DNA from: Prescottella defluvii
GTDB taxonomy: Bacteria > Actinomycetota > Actinomycetes > Mycobacteriales > Mycobacteriaceae
Reading direction: 5' to 3'
Assembly (NCBI GenBank): GCA_029690005.1
Contig: CP121458.1
Coordinates: forward strand, 2,170,001-2,234,000
Length of the DNA: 64,000 nt
In this document: positions 1 through 9,992 of the stretch, piece by piece
Position numbering within the stretch: the stretch's first letter is position 1
How the letters are laid out: the number at the start of each line of letters is the position of its first letter
Program-made: the position numbers and the translations under genes
The notes under the pieces: model-generated
What the model saw: the letters and a program-made list of their open reading frames with translations, nothing else
Told to the model about the DNA's origin: nothing
The model's database searches: none

Positions 1-1313
1 GGGTCCGTGGTCACCGCCGTCGACGAGGCGGCTCCCGGTGTGGAGATCCTGCGTCCCGGGCTGCTGGTGCTGGCGGCGCGCGGCGCGATCCGATACTTCG
101 GCTCGGAGGAGGCCGCGGCCGAGCGGCTCGTCGACGCGGTGGCGGCGGCCGGGCGGAGTGCCGGATCGGCGTCGCCGACGAGCTGTCCACCGCCGTGATC
201 GCGGCCCGCCGGGCGGCACTGGTGCCGTCCGGGACGCGCCCGGTTTCTCGCGCCGCTGTCGATCGCCGAACTCGCGGCCGAGCCCAGCCTCGCCGCGCCG
301 GACCGCGGCGATCTGGTCGATCTGTTGCGCAGGCTCGGGCTGCGCACCATCGGATCCTTCGCCGCGCTGTCGCCGGTGGACGTGGCGTCGAGGTTCGGCT
401 CCGACGCGGTTCTCGCGCACCGGGCCGCTCGCGGGGAGCCGGAACGGCCGCCGTCGGCCCGCGTCCTGCCCCCGGACCTGGAGGTGGAACAGCAGTGCGA
501 TCCGCCGATCGATCGGGTCGACGCGGCGGCGTTCGCCGGGCGGGCCATGGCCGAGCGGCTGCACGCGAAGCTGTCCGGTGCGGGCGTGGCGTGCACCCGG
601 CTGCAGGTGTCGGCGAGCACCGGGAACGGCGAGCATCTGGTCCGGACGTGGCGGTGCGCCGAGCCGCTGACGCCGGAGGGCACCGCGGATCGGGTGCGGT
701 GGCAGTTGGACGGCTGGCTCACCGGCCGCAGCGAGTCCCGACCCACGGCCGGGATCACGGTGTTGCACCTCGAGCCGGTCGAAGTGGTCACGGCGGGGGC
801 TCTGCAGCTGGGGCTGTGGGGCGGTGTCGGGGAGGAGGACGAGCGGGCCCGACGGGCGCTGGTCCGGGTGCAGGGTCTACTCGGCGGCGAGTCCGTCCGG
901 GTGGGGGTGCTCAGCGGCGGACGTGGCCCGATGGAGCGAATCACGTTGGTGCCCTTGGGGGACGAGCTGGTTCCGAATGCGGACCCGGCGGCGCCGTGGC
1001 CGGGGCGGTTGCCCGAACCGGCGCCGTCGACGGTGCTGCCGAACACGCCCGCGGTGACGCTGCAGGATCGGTCGGGTGGCGCGGTGAACGTCACCGAGCG
1101 GGGGAGTTCACTGCCGCGCCCGCGAGGCTCCGCTGGGGGAGCCGGGAATGGGACGTGCAGGGCTGGGCGGGGCCGTGGCCGGTGGACGAGCGGTGGTGGG
1201 ACGTCTCGGCGGCGCGGGACGCCGCGCGGGCGCAGGTGCTGCTGGCCGAATCGCGGGCACTGCTTCTGATCTGCGAGGGAGGAAGGTGGGGAGTGGAGGG
1301 CATCTACGAATAG
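1..1313 (+). CDS. imuB: ImuB-like Y-family polymerase homologue (5' end outside window)
   Basis: This is the C-terminal part of the mutasome adaptor ImuB, a catalytically inactive Y-family polymerase relative that works with ImuA' and DnaE2 in damage-induced mutagenesis. The helix-hairpin-helix-like stretch LRRLGLRTIGSFAALS lies near nt 319-372. The clamp-binding motif QLGLWG is encoded at 805-822, matching the QLxLWG site by which ImuB contacts the beta clamp. The end (AGPWPVDERWW...GVEGIYE) is typical of the family. The frame changes near 152, 225-241 and 1102. Adding single G or C residues in the runs there restores a continuous protein, so these look like sequence errors. The cognate dnaE2 lies 25 kb downstream. 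imuA' would be expected upstream, outside the window. Confidence 0.85.
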   Translation, partial: VRGHRRRRGGSRCGDPASRAAGAGGARRDPILRLGGGRGRAARRRGGGGRAECRIGVADELSTAVIAARRAALVPSGTRPVSRAAVDRRTRGRAQPRRAGPRRSGRSVAQARAAHHRILRRAVAGGRGVEVRLRRGSRAPGRSRGAGTAAVGPRPAPGPGGGTAVRSADRSGRRGGVRRAGHGRAAAREAVRCGRGVHPAAGVGEHRERRASGPDVAVRRAADAGGHRGSGAVAVGRLAHRPQRVPTHGRDHGVAPRAGRSGHGGGSAAGAVGRCRGGGRAGPTGAGPGAGSTRRRVRPGGGAQRRTWPDGANHVGALGGRAGSECGPGGAVAGAVARTGAVDGAAEHARGDAAGSVGWRGERHRAGEFTAAPARLRWGSREWDVQGWAGPWPVDERWWDVSAARDAARAQVLLAESRALLLICEGGRWGVEGIYE

Positions 1314-1324
1314 CCCCCTTGTCA

Positions 1325-1343
1325 TATACCCATAGGGGGTATA
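1325..1343. promoter_or_regulatory. CsoR-type operator upstream of the CopB-like ATPase
   Basis: The inverted repeat TATACCC-ATAGG-GGGTATA has the form of CsoR-family operators (A/T-rich ends around C-run/G-run arms). It sits directly before the ATPase start, so its G-run may also serve as the ribosome-binding site, and repressor binding would block initiation. Similar sites occur here at 30128 and 34502. No copper-type CsoR gene is seen nearby. Confidence 0.7.
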
Positions 1344-1349
1344 CGTTCC

Positions 1350-3490
1350 ATGGGTATGAACCCACACGGCGAAGCACTTCACGATCACCACGTGGCGGAC
1401 GCTCCCGGTCACGAGGGTGAGCATTCGATCGGCCATTCGGGCCATTCCGAGCATTCGGGCCATGGAGGACACGCGGGCCATGCAGGACATGGCGATCATG
1501 TCGCCCAGTTCCGCCGGCTCTTCTGGATCATGCTGGTGCTGTCGATCCCGGTGGTCGGTGCCAACATGATGTTCGCGGACCTCGTCGGGTACACATTGCC
1601 GGACAACCCTGCGGTGGAATGGATTTCACCGCTGCTCGGCACCGTCATGTTCGTCTGGGGCGGGCGTCCGTTCCTCACCGGCGCGGCGGGCGAGCTCCGG
1701 GCGCGTCAGCCCGGGATGATGCTGCTGATCTCGCTCGCGATCACGGTCGCGTTCGTCTCGTCTTGGGGTGCGAGTCTCGGGGTGCTCGGTCATGATCTCG
1801 ACTTCTGGTGGGAACTGGCGCTCCTGATCGTCATCATGCTGCTGGGCCACTGGATCGAGATGCGGTCGCTGGGGCAGGCGTCGAGCGCGCTGGACTCGCT
1901 CGCGGCGTTGCTGCCCGACGAGGCTGAACGTGTCGGCCACGACGGTTCGGTCACCACCGTCTCGACCGCCGACCTGGTGACCGGCGACATCGTGATGGTT
2001 CGCCCCGGTGGACGCATTCCCGCCGACGGCCGCATCGTCGAGGGCGGCGGCGACCTCGACGAATCGATGATCACGGGGGAGTCGCGCACCGTGCGCCGCG
2101 AACCGGGGGATTCGGTCGTCGCCGGCACGGTCTCGACCGACTCGGCGCTGCGCGTCGAGATCACCGCGGTCGGCGACGACACCGCACTCGCCGGGATCCA
2201 GCGGTTCGTCGCGGTGGCGCAGAACTCATCGTCGCGGGCGCAGGTGCTGGCCGATCGGGCCGCGGCGATGCTGTTCTGGTTCGCGCTGGTCGCGGCGGTG
2301 ATCACGTTGGCGGTGTGGTCGATCTTCGGCACCCCCGAGGAAGCCGTCACCCGAACCATCACGGTTCTCGTCATCGCCTGCCCGCACGCGCTGGGCCTGG
2401 CGATCCCGCTCGTCGTGTCGATCGCGACGGAACGCGCCGCCCGCGCCGGCGTGCTCGTCACCGACCGGCGGGCTCTCGAGGCGATGCGCACCGTCGACAC
2501 CGTCCTGTTCGACAAGACCGGCACCCTCACCAAGGGTGAACCCGCCCTCGTCGCGGCCGGCGCGGTGCCCGGAGTGGACGAGGACACTCTTGTCGCGCTC
2601 GCGGCGGCGGTAGAGGGGACAGCGAGCACCCGCTGGGGCGTGCGATCGTCGCGGCCGCCCGGCATCGGGAGCTGCGGATCCCGCAGGCCACTTCGTTCGA
2701 GGCCCGCAACGGGGTCGGTGTGACCGCCACCGTCGACGGCGCCGAGATCAGCGTCGGCGGCCCCGGGATGCTCGACAGTCACGGGGCGTCGGCGCTGCCG
2801 GTGTCGGAGGAGTGGGCGTCGCAGGGCTCGACCGTCCTCCATGTCCTGCGCGACGGCCGCGTGATCGGCGCGCTCGCCCTCGCTGACGAGATCCGCCCCG
2901 AATCCCGCGACGCGATCGAGGCGCTGCACGCCCGCGGCGTGAAGGTCGTGATGCTGACCGGAGACGCCTACCCTGTCGCGCGGGCCGTCGGCGACGACCT
3001 CGGCATCGACGACGTGATCGCCGGTGTCCTGCCGCAGGACAAGGGGGCGAAGGTCAAGGAGCTGCAGGCGTCGGGGCGCCGGGTCGCGATGGTGGGCGAC
3101 GGCGTCAACGACGCGCCCGCGCTCGCCCAGGCCGACGTCGGTATCGCGATCGGCGCGGGCACCGACGTCGCGATCGCGTCCGCCGGGGTGGTGCTGGTCA
3201 GCGACGACCCCCGCGCCGTGGTCTCGGTGATCGAGTTGTCCCACGCGACGTACCGGAAGATGGTGCAGAACCTCGCCTGGGCAGCGGGCTACAACGTGAT
3301 CTCGGTACCCCTCGCGGCGGGTGTGCTGGCGCCCGTCGGGTTCGTGCTGCCGATGGAGGTGGGCGCGATCCTGATGTCGGCGTCGACGGTCGTGGTGGCC
3401 GCCAACGCGCAGTTGCTCCGCCGGCTGAACCTGGCCCCGCAGTGGCTGACCCGATCGGTTCCCGAGCGGGAACCCGACTACGCTCGGTGA
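1350..3490 (+). CDS. copB: P1B-type heavy-metal ATPase, CopB-like
   Basis: An integral-membrane metal-exporting P-type ATPase. The N-terminus is His-rich (about residues 10-50, many GH repeats) and replaces the usual CxxC metal-binding domain. The membrane metal site reads CPH (IACPHALGLAIP), typical of CopB/P1B-3 pumps for Cu or Ag and unlike the CPC of CopA. The phosphorylation motif DKTGTLTKGE, the TGES actuator loop and the GDGVNDAPAL hinge are all present. The frame changes near 2615 in a G run just before the HPLGRAI motif of the nucleotide-binding domain. One extra G restores VEGDSEHPLGRAIV, so an assembly error is likely. ATG 1350 is used; ATG 1356 is an alternative. The CsoR-type operator immediately upstream predicts metal induction. 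The next gene overlaps its stop codon. Confidence 0.88.
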
Positions 3491-4260
3491 TCGTGCAGCC
3501 TACCGAGACGACAGTCAGCCGCAGCGGTCACACGATCGCCTACCGCGACAGCAGTGGCGCCGGTTCGGTTGTGGCGCATCCAGTTCCGGTGATCCTGGTG
3601 CACGGAATGGGTGGCGACAATCGCACGTGGGATCGGTTCGCACGATCGGTGACGGCGCAGGGCCGCAGAGTGCTGGCCCTGGATCTGCGCGGGCACGGTC
3701 GCAGTGCCCGCGCCGAGTCGTACTTGTTCGGCGAGTTCGGTGACGACATCCTCGGCCTGTGCGAGGACCTCGGATTCGACAGCGTCGACCTTGTCGGGCA
3801 CTCGCTCGGTGGACACGCGGTGTCGCTGGTCGCGCAGGAACGGCCCGAACTGGTGCGCCGGCTCGTGCTCGAGGAGTCGCCGCTACCGCTGCGGCCCGGC
3901 GATCCGCTACCGAACTTCGGTGGCCGGCTGCCGTCGCTGGTGGAACTGTGGCACGCCACCACCAGCATGCTGCGCAGTCCGCGCGCGGTGTGGGCGTTCG
4001 ACCGGTCGATGACGGCGTCGGCGCTCACCCAGTTCCACGAGCCGAATCCGCGGTGGTGGGGGCGCCTCGCCGACATCGAGGCCAAGACGCTGATCCTGCG
4101 CGGCGGCCCGACCGGCATGGTGGATCCGGTGCTGCTCGAGGCCGCGGTCGACTCGATCGGGGACTGCCAGGTGGTGTCGTTCGCGTGCGGGCACAGCATC
4201 CACCGTGACCGGTACCGCGACTTCGAATCCGCGGTACTGCCGTTCCTGATGGCGCCCTGA
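3487..4260 (+). CDS. Alpha/beta-hydrolase family protein
   Basis: About 257 residues with an alpha/beta-hydrolase fold. The oxyanion-region HGMGGDNRTW is near residue 38, the nucleophile elbow GHSLGG near residue 100, an acid residue lies in the VDPVLLE region, and the catalytic His is in CGHSIHRD near the C-terminus. There is no signal peptide, so it is cytoplasmic. GTG 3487 overlaps the ATPase stop (GTGA), which suggests translational coupling; GTG 3493 is also possible. The substrate cannot be told from sequence. Coupling to the metal pump may simply be operon packing. Confidence 0.8.
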   Translation: MIVQPTETTVSRSGHTIAYRDSSGAGSVVAHPVPVILVHGMGGDNRTWDRFARSVTAQGRRVLALDLRGHGRSARAESYLFGEFGDDILGLCEDLGFDSVDLVGHSLGGHAVSLVAQERPELVRRLVLEESPLPLRPGDPLPNFGGRLPSLVELWHATTSMLRSPRAVWAFDRSMTASALTQFHEPNPRWWGRLADIEAKTLILRGGPTGMVDPVLLEAAVDSIGDCQVVSFACGHSIHRDRYRDFESAVLPFLMAP

Positions 4261-4281
4261 ACGCCGCTCCCGCGTGGCATC

Positions 4282-4803
4282 ATGCGGGACATGGGTTCCC
4301 GGGGTGGTTCACTTCGTGCAAACGGCAAACTGATCGCCTGGTCGGCCGCCTTCGTGGTGTCGCAGGCCTACATTCTGCGTCTGCTGGGGCCGGTGGGGTC
4401 GAAGCTGCTGAAGACGCAGACGGCGCCGTCGGCGCGCGCCTACACCGCAGTCCTGGACGGGATGGACGTCGCCGAGACCGAGCGCTACCGCAGCCACTTC
4501 TACCCGGACTTCGTCCACCCGCTCATCTACGCGAACGCGTTGCGGACCGGCGTCCGGCGTCTCGACGAACTGGCGCCGCTGTCGCCGACGACCAAGCGGG
4601 TGCTCCTGGCCGCGCCGGTCGTCTCTGCCGCGGGCGACTACATCGAGAACGTCGCCGGCCTGTACCTGCTCGACCATCGCGACCGGATCACCGACGGCAC
4701 CATCCGCGCCACGACGGCGGTCAGCAGCACGAAATGGGTGCTCGGACTCGGCACCTTCGCCTACCTGGCGCGAGGCTTCGTCCGGGCGTGGAGCGAACGC
4801 TGA
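4282..4803 (+). CDS. Conserved hypothetical membrane-associated protein
   Basis: About 170 residues. Hydrophobic segments occur near the N-terminus (IAWSAAFVVSQAYILRLLG), in the middle (VLLAAPVVSAAGDYI) and at the C-terminus (WVLGLGTFAYLA), giving two to three possible membrane spans. I recognise no enzyme motif. ATG 4291 is an alternative start; neither has a clear SD. It is followed after one base by the YdeI-like gene, so the two are probably co-transcribed. Confidence 0.6.
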   Translation: MRDMGSRGGSLRANGKLIAWSAAFVVSQAYILRLLGPVGSKLLKTQTAPSARAYTAVLDGMDVAETERYRSHFYPDFVHPLIYANALRTGVRRLDELAPLSPTTKRVLLAAPVVSAAGDYIENVAGLYLLDHRDRITDGTIRATTAVSSTKWVLGLGTFAYLARGFVRAWSER

Positions 4804-4804
4804 C

Positions 4805-5377
4805 GTGGCCGAGGAACTGCCCGCGGAGTACTTCCGCGACCAGGCCGTGTTCCGGGAATGGTTGCGCGCCAACGTGTCGTCGCCCGGTGTGCTGGTGAAG
4901 ATCGCTCGGAAGGACTCGTCCCACACGTCGGTGACGTATGCGGAGGCCGTCGAGGTGGCGCTGTGCTTCGGCTGGATCGACAGCCAGGCCCGCAGGCTGG
5001 ACGACGACTTCCGGCTGCAGCGCTTCACGCCCCGCCGGGCGCGCAGCCCGTGGTCCAAGCGGAACCGGGAGGCCGTCGAGGCGCTGATCGAGCGTGGACT
5101 GATGGAGCCCGAGGGATTGGCAGCGGTGGAGGCGGCGAAGGCCGACGGCCGGTGGGAGCGCGCGTACGAGGGACCGAAGGACGCGCAGGTACCGCAGGAC
5201 CTGCTCGACGCGCTGGCCGCGAACCCCGCCGCGGAAGCGTTCTTCGCGACCCTCGACAGTCGCAACCGATTTGCAGCGCTGTACCGGATCCAGGACGCCA
5301 AGCGGCCGGAGACACGGGCCCGGCGGATCGCGACGTTCGTCGAGCAGTTCGCCGAGGGCCGCAAGTTCCACGGCTGA
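4805..5377 (+). CDS. YdeI/OmpD-associated family protein
   Basis: A 190-residue soluble protein. The region ARKDSSHTSVTYAEAVEVAL, then CFGWIDSQ and FTPRRARSPWSKRN, is the signature of the YdeI/OmpD-associated family, whose biochemical role is poorly defined. In enteric bacteria it is linked to peptide resistance. Length is normal for the family and the frame is intact. GTG 4805 lies one base after the previous stop. Confidence 0.8.
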   Translation: MAEELPAEYFRDQAVFREWLRANVSSPGVLVKIARKDSSHTSVTYAEAVEVALCFGWIDSQARRLDDDFRLQRFTPRRARSPWSKRNREAVEALIERGLMEPEGLAAVEAAKADGRWERAYEGPKDAQVPQDLLDALAANPAAEAFFATLDSRNRFAALYRIQDAKRPETRARRIATFVEQFAEGRKFHG

Positions 5378-5398
5378 GCGCCGGTACACAATGGCGGG

Positions 5399-6315
5399 GT
5401 GAGCGAATCGGTTCTCCAGGCTGGCCCCTCCACGTGCTCCGTGCTCTCCGCGGACGAACCCCTCCCCGGGACCGCGGCGCACGTGACCGGCTGGGTGTGC
5501 ATCGAGTACCCGGGCGCGTGGGGCCGGGACGTGCTGGACGGCACGGCGCTCGGGAGCGACCTCGCGGACGAGCTGTCCCGGCGTGCCGACGCGGCCGGGA
5601 TCCGGGTGATGTTCATCCGCCGGCCCGGCGCACCGAGTCGGCCGGCGCTCGAAGGACCGTGCTGCTGGCGAACTCCGATCCGGACAACGCGTGGTGCGAG
5701 CGGCTGGTGCTCGGGGAGGTCGCCGACCTGCTGGACCTCGACCTGAGTCTGGTCTCCGGTCCCGCGCCGGGACTGGGCGACCGCGTCACCGAGCCCGTCG
5801 TGCTGGTGTGTGCGCACGGCAAGCGTGATCGGTGCTGCGCCGTGCTGGGCCGCCCGGTCGCGGCCGCGCTGGCCGCGGAGTTCGGTGACGCGGTGTGGGA
5901 GTGCTCGCACACGGGCGGTCACCGGTTCGCGCCGTCGATGATCCTGCTGCCCAGCGGCACCACGTACGGACGGCTCGGCCCGGAGGAGAGCGCGTCGGCG
6001 GTGCGGGCGGCCGCGGCGGACGAGGTGTACCTGCCGGGACTGCGCGGTCGCAGTTACTGGGCGCCGCGCGGGCAGGCCGCGGAGGTTCTGGTGCGCCAGG
6101 ACCTGACTGCCGGTGTGGACGATCTCACGGTGGCCGCGGACGGTGACGACGTCGTAGTGACCCACCGCGACGGTCGCCGGTGGCGGGTCGTCACCGAGCA
6201 GCGTGAACTCGGGGCCCGGCCGGCGAGCTGCGGCGCGGTCGCCAAGCCGGCGTACCCCGTGGTGGCGGTGGACATGCACGAACTCCCCGCCGGTGTCCCG
6301 GCAGGGAGTTCGTGA
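5399..6315 (+). CDS. Sucrase/ferredoxin-like family protein
   Basis: About 305 residues of the Suc_Fer-like family, which has a thioredoxin-like [2Fe-2S] ferredoxin domain. CAHGKRDRCC (near nt 5812) and CSHTGGHRFAPSMILLPSG are the conserved cluster-binding segments. The frame changes near 5628; one added G in the GG run restores RRPGRTESAG and joins the halves. The start is GTG 5399. The family is thought to be redox-active, but its substrate is unknown. It converges with the FMO gene. Confidence 0.75.
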
Positions 6316-6337
6316 CGGGTTCGTCGATTCGGGCGGG

Positions 6338-7804
6338 TCAGCCGGAGAGTTCGGACGAACGCTCGGACCGCACCGGGTGCTTGCGCGAGAAGCGCGGGCC
6401 GATCGGCGTCACCTTCCGCGGAGCGGTGGTATCGGCAGTCCCGAAATCATTGTTCAGGAACGATTCCGCGGAATCGTCGAGGATATTCATCCACTCGTCG
6501 TGCAGAGGCGGGGCAACGGTTCCGGTGAGCGTCGAGGTGTAGCTGCAATTCCGGTAGCCCATGATGTCGCTCTTCTTGTCCTTCTTCCACTGTTTGAAGA
6601 GCTCACCCTGCGTTTCGACATGAAATTCGGGGTAGTCGGTTCGATCCACCAGGTCGCGAATATATGCGGCCTGGAAATCGATCTCCTCGACGGCAGTCCG
6701 CAGTTTTTCCTCGCGTCCGCGCCACCCGTCGATATCGCGCTCGCGCGTTTCGTGGTCGGGCAATTCGATGCGGCCCAGAATGACGTCGCGCACGTACCAC
6801 GCCTGGGCGTCGAACATGTTGAACGTGAAGTACTGGTCCTGCATTCCGAGGAAGAACAACTGCGAATTGGCCTGTGAGACGACACCCTTGTAGATGTCGC
6901 GCGGGTAGAGGCGGTTGTTCGTCTTCAGCGTCAGCTCGTCGGGCAGGAACGGGAAGTGGTGGCGGTACCCGGTGCACAGGATGATCGCGTCCACCTCGCG
7001 GGTGCTGCCGTCCTGGAATTGCACGGTGTGCCCGTCGATCCCGGTCAGCAGCGGTACCTCGGAGAAGCCCTCGGGCCAGTCGTGGCCCATCGGGTTCGAC
7101 CGGTAGCTGAACGTGACCTCGGCGGCGCCGTACTTGAAGCACTGCGTGCCGATGTCCTCCGCCGAGTAGCTGCTGCCGACGAGCAGCAGCCGCTTACCTG
7201 TGAATTCGCGCGCGTCACGGAAGTCGTGAGCGTGCAGCACGCGGCCCGGGAAGTCCTCGATGCCGTCGAAATGCGGCACGTTCGGCGTAGAGAAATGTCC
7301 GGTTGCGACCACCACGTGGTCGAACAACTCGGTTTCGAGCACATCGTTGCGGTGGTCGGCGACGGTCACCGCGAACCGTCCCGCCTCGCCCTCGTTCGTG
7401 GGCGGGACGTACTCCACCCATCGGACGGCGGTGTCGAAGCGGATGTACTTGCGTACGTCGTCCTGGTCGACCCGGCCCATGATGTAGTCGTGCAGCACGG
7501 CACGCGGCGGGTACGACGGAATCGGTCGGCCGAAATGTTCTTCGAAAGAATAATCGGCGAACTCGAGGCACTCCTCGGGTCCGTTGGACCACAGGAAGCG
7601 GTACATGCTTCCGTGCACCGGCTCGCCATGTTGATCGAGTCCCGTGCGCCATGTGTAGTTCCACATGCCGCCCAGGTCGCTCTGCTTTTCGTAACAAACA
7701 ATTTCGGGCATCGACCCAAGACCTGATTTCCGTGCAGACTCGAATGCCCTCAGCTGTGCGAGGCCACTCGGACCGGCTCCCAAAATCGCGATCCTTGGCG
7801 TCAA
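6338..7804 (-). CDS. tmm: Flavin-containing monooxygenase, trimethylamine monooxygenase-like
   Basis: A 488-residue class B flavoprotein monooxygenase. It has the FAD Rossmann motif GAGPSG (residues 8-13), the NADPH motif [10 protein letters not shown], the FMO fingerprint [11 protein letters not shown], and [10 protein letters not shown]. Long blocks match bacterial Tmm as I remember it: [34 protein letters not shown], and [20 protein letters not shown]. Tmm oxidises trimethylamine to TMAO; related FMOs oxidise other amines or sulfides, so the substrate is inferred. The start is TTG 7804 with an AGGGAG SD. No TMAO demethylase or TMA transporter lies beside it. Confidence 0.8.
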   Translation of the reverse strand: MTPRIAILGAGPSGLAQLRAFESARKSGLGSMPEIVCYEKQSDLGGMWNYTWRTGLDQHGEPVHGSMYRFLWSNGPEECLEFADYSFEEHFGRPIPSYPPRAVLHDYIMGRVDQDDVRKYIRFDTAVRWVEYVPPTNEGEAGRFAVTVADHRNDVLETELFDHVVVATGHFSTPNVPHFDGIEDFPGRVLHAHDFRDAREFTGKRLLLVGSSYSAEDIGTQCFKYGAAEVTFSYRSNPMGHDWPEGFSEVPLLTGIDGHTVQFQDGSTREVDAIILCTGYRHHFPFLPDELTLKTNNRLYPRDIYKGVVSQANSQLFFLGMQDQYFTFNMFDAQAWYVRDVILGRIELPDHETRERDIDGWRGREEKLRTAVEEIDFQAAYIRDLVDRTDYPEFHVETQGELFKQWKKDKKSDIMGYRNCSYTSTLTGTVAPPLHDEWMNILDDSAESFLNNDFGTADTTAPRKVTPIGPRFSRKHPVRSERSSELSG

Positions 7805-7906
7805 AGTTTTCTCCCTATTTTCGTTGGTCCCCTATCCTGCTTAGCACAGCGAAAGATGGTTTGGCCAACTTTCAGGGCTCCCCGCAGTCGAAATTCTGTG
7901 CGAATT

Positions 7907-9934
7907 TCAGGGGTCGTTACAGGGGTTTACCAGCGCATTCGCGTCACCAGTGTGTGCCCGGATCAGTCGGGTGAGACGCCGCGCGATCCGGGCCGCCGAC
8001 GCGGTCGGACCGGTCGGTCGTGGTGCGGGAGTCGACGGTTGGGGCGGGAGTTCCGGTGCGGGCCCCGCCTCGCCGCGTGCCGCCGGCGAATCGGGGAACG
8101 CGTGGTACATCTGCGACAGTGCGCGGTCCTTGAGCCGTGGCGCGAAGATGGCGCCGAACTCGGCGAGGGTGCCGACGGGGACGTCGATGCGCTTGGGTCT
8201 CTCGATCAGTGCGCGGACCACCATCGCGGCGGCCTTCTCCGGGCTCGCGGCGGGGCCGGCGTTGTACTGACCGGTCGGCGTGATCATCGGCGTACGCACG
8301 AGGGGCATGTGGATCGTGGTGAACGTGATGCCGTCCGACAGGGTCTCGGCGGCCGCGACGTCCGCGAAGGCGTCGAGGGCGGACTTGCTCGCGATGTACG
8401 CGGCGAAGCGTGGGGTGCGGGCCTGGACGCCGGCGGTGCTGATGTCGACGATGTGACCGAACCGGCGCTCGCGCATGTGCGGCAGCAACGCGAGCACCAT
8501 CCGCACCGCGCCGAAGTAGTTGACCGCCATGGTCCGTTCGAAATCGTGCAGGCGGTCAGTCGACCGGTACAGCCCGCGCCGGATGGAGCGGCCCGCGTTG
8601 TTGACGAGCATGTCCACGTGATCATGTTCGGCCAGGATGGATTTGGCGGTGCGCTCGACGGCTTCGCCGTCGGTGATGTCGCACTGGTAGGCGTACGCGG
8701 ATCCGCCCGCGTCGCGGATCTGCGACACCACGGCGTCGAGTTCGTCGGCGCGGCGGGCGAGGAGCAGCACGGTGGCACCCTTGGCTGCGGTGGCGATCGC
8801 GGCCGCGCGTCCGATCCCGGACGACGCGCCGGTGATGAGGACGTGCCGGTTCACGAGCGGTCCGGCCGGGTCGTCGCGCCGGGCACGGTCCGGGTCGAGG
8901 TGTTCGCGCCAGTAGGTCCACAGCTTCGCCGCGTACGACGGGAACGGCGGGGCCGATATTCCGCTGTCCTGCAGGGCTTCTCGTGTCTGCTCCATCGTGA
9001 ACCGGGTCGGGAGGGTGAGGTGGTCGAGCACGATCGGTGGGATGCCCATCCGGCGCAGGGTGAAGTCGCGGACGCCTCTCGCGTGGGCCGGGGCGACAGC
9101 AGGGGAGGGCGAGCACGCCGGGCAGGTCCGCGACCGGCGTCGGCGCGTGGGCCGCCTTCGCGAGCGCCGCGTAGATCTGCCGGACGGGTTGGGCGTCGGG
9201 GAGACGAGTTGGAAGGCGCGCCCGTCGAGTCCTGGCCGCAGCATCAACTCCACGAGGGCTGCGGCGACGAAGTCCACCGGAACGACGTTGGTGTAGCCCA
9301 GTTTCGGGACCGCGACGGGTAGGGCGGATGGCAGCTTCGCCAGTGCGGCGAGTGCGGGGAAGAGGTAGTAGGGGCCGTCGATCTTGTCCATTTCGCCGGT
9401 GACCGAACTTCCGACCACCGCCGCGGGGCGGTAGATCCGCCACGGCACGTCCGACGCACGCACCAGACGCTCGGCCTCGAACTTGGTGCGGTGGTACGGC
9501 GTCGGGAAGTGCTGGCCCAGATCGAAGTCGTCCTCGGTGAAGCGGCCGCGATGGTCGCCCGCCACCGCGATCGACGAGACGTGGTGCAGGGTCGCGCCGA
9601 GCCCGGCGGTCAGGTCGATCACCGATCGGGTGCCGTCGATGTTCGTCGACGCCTGCTCCTCGCCGGCGGTCAGGTCGTAGATCGCGCCGAGATGCACGAC
9701 GTGGTCCGCGGCCGGTGGCGGAGCCTCGAGCCCGAGGCCCGGCGCGGTGAGGTCGCCGACCAGCGCGTGGACCCGGTCGCCGGAGTTCCAGGAGCGAGCC
9801 AGACGTTCGAGCTTCGACACCGATCCGGGGCGGACCAGGACGTGGACCTGCGCGGACGGATCCCGTTCGAGTAGCCGTTCGATCGTGCGCCTGCCGAGGA
9901 ACCCGGTGCCGCCCGTGACGATGTACGTGGCCAT
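7907..9934 (-). CDS. Two-domain fatty acyl-CoA reductase (extended SDR plus classical SDR)
   Basis: About 675 residues. The N-terminal extended SDR domain has TGGTGFLG (residues 7-14) and active-site YHRTK. The C-terminal classical SDR domain has TGASSGIG, NNAG and YIASK. This architecture matches mycobacterial AcrA1 (Rv3391) and marine fatty acyl-CoA reductases, which reduce acyl-CoA through aldehyde to alcohol for wax-ester synthesis. A stretch between about 9195 and 9100 reads in another frame (QPVRQIYAALAKAA) and returns afterwards; one missing C explains the entry, and the exit is less clear. ATG 9934 is chosen because TGGTGFLG follows it, over upstream in-frame codons. Confidence 0.8.
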   Translation of the reverse strand: MATYIVTGGTGFLGRRTIERLLERDPSAQVHVLVRPGSVSKLERLARSWNSGDRVHALVGDLTAPGLGLEAPPPAADHVVHLGAIYDLTAGEEQASTNIDGTRSVIDLTAGLGATLHHVSSIAVAGDHRGRFTEDDFDLGQHFPTPYHRTKFEAERLVRASDVPWRIYRPAAVVGSSVTGEMDKIDGPYYLFPALAALAKLPSALPVAVPKLGYTNVVPVDFVAAALVELMLRPGLDGRAFQLVSPTPNPSGRSTRRSRRRPTRRRRSRTCPACSPSPAVAPAHARGVRDFTLRRMGIPPIVLDHLTLPTRFTMEQTREALQDSGISAPPFPSYAAKLWTYWREHLDPDRARRDDPAGPLVNRHVLITGASSGIGRAAAIATAAKGATVLLLARRADELDAVVSQIRDAGGSAYAYQCDITDGEAVERTAKSILAEHDHVDMLVNNAGRSIRRGLYRSTDRLHDFERTMAVNYFGAVRMVLALLPHMRERRFGHIVDISTAGVQARTPRFAAYIASKSALDAFADVAAAETLSDGITFTTIHMPLVRTPMITPTGQYNAGPAASPEKAAAMVVRALIERPKRIDVPVGTLAEFGAIFAPRLKDRALSQMYHAFPDSPAARGEAGPAPELPPQPSTPAPRPTGPTASAARIARRLTRLIRAHTGDANALVNPCNDP

Positions 9935-9992
9935 ACCCCGGAACTTACTCCGAAGTAAGAAGTGGTGCCAGGGGTAGCCGCGAACGCGGTCC

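Noticed and set aside
4309..6279. A 656-residue open frame on the minus strand opposite the YdeI and sucrase/ferredoxin-like genes
   Set aside because: It is rich in Arg, His and Pro with no motif and lies opposite genes with clear family motifs; it is a G+C-driven shadow frame.
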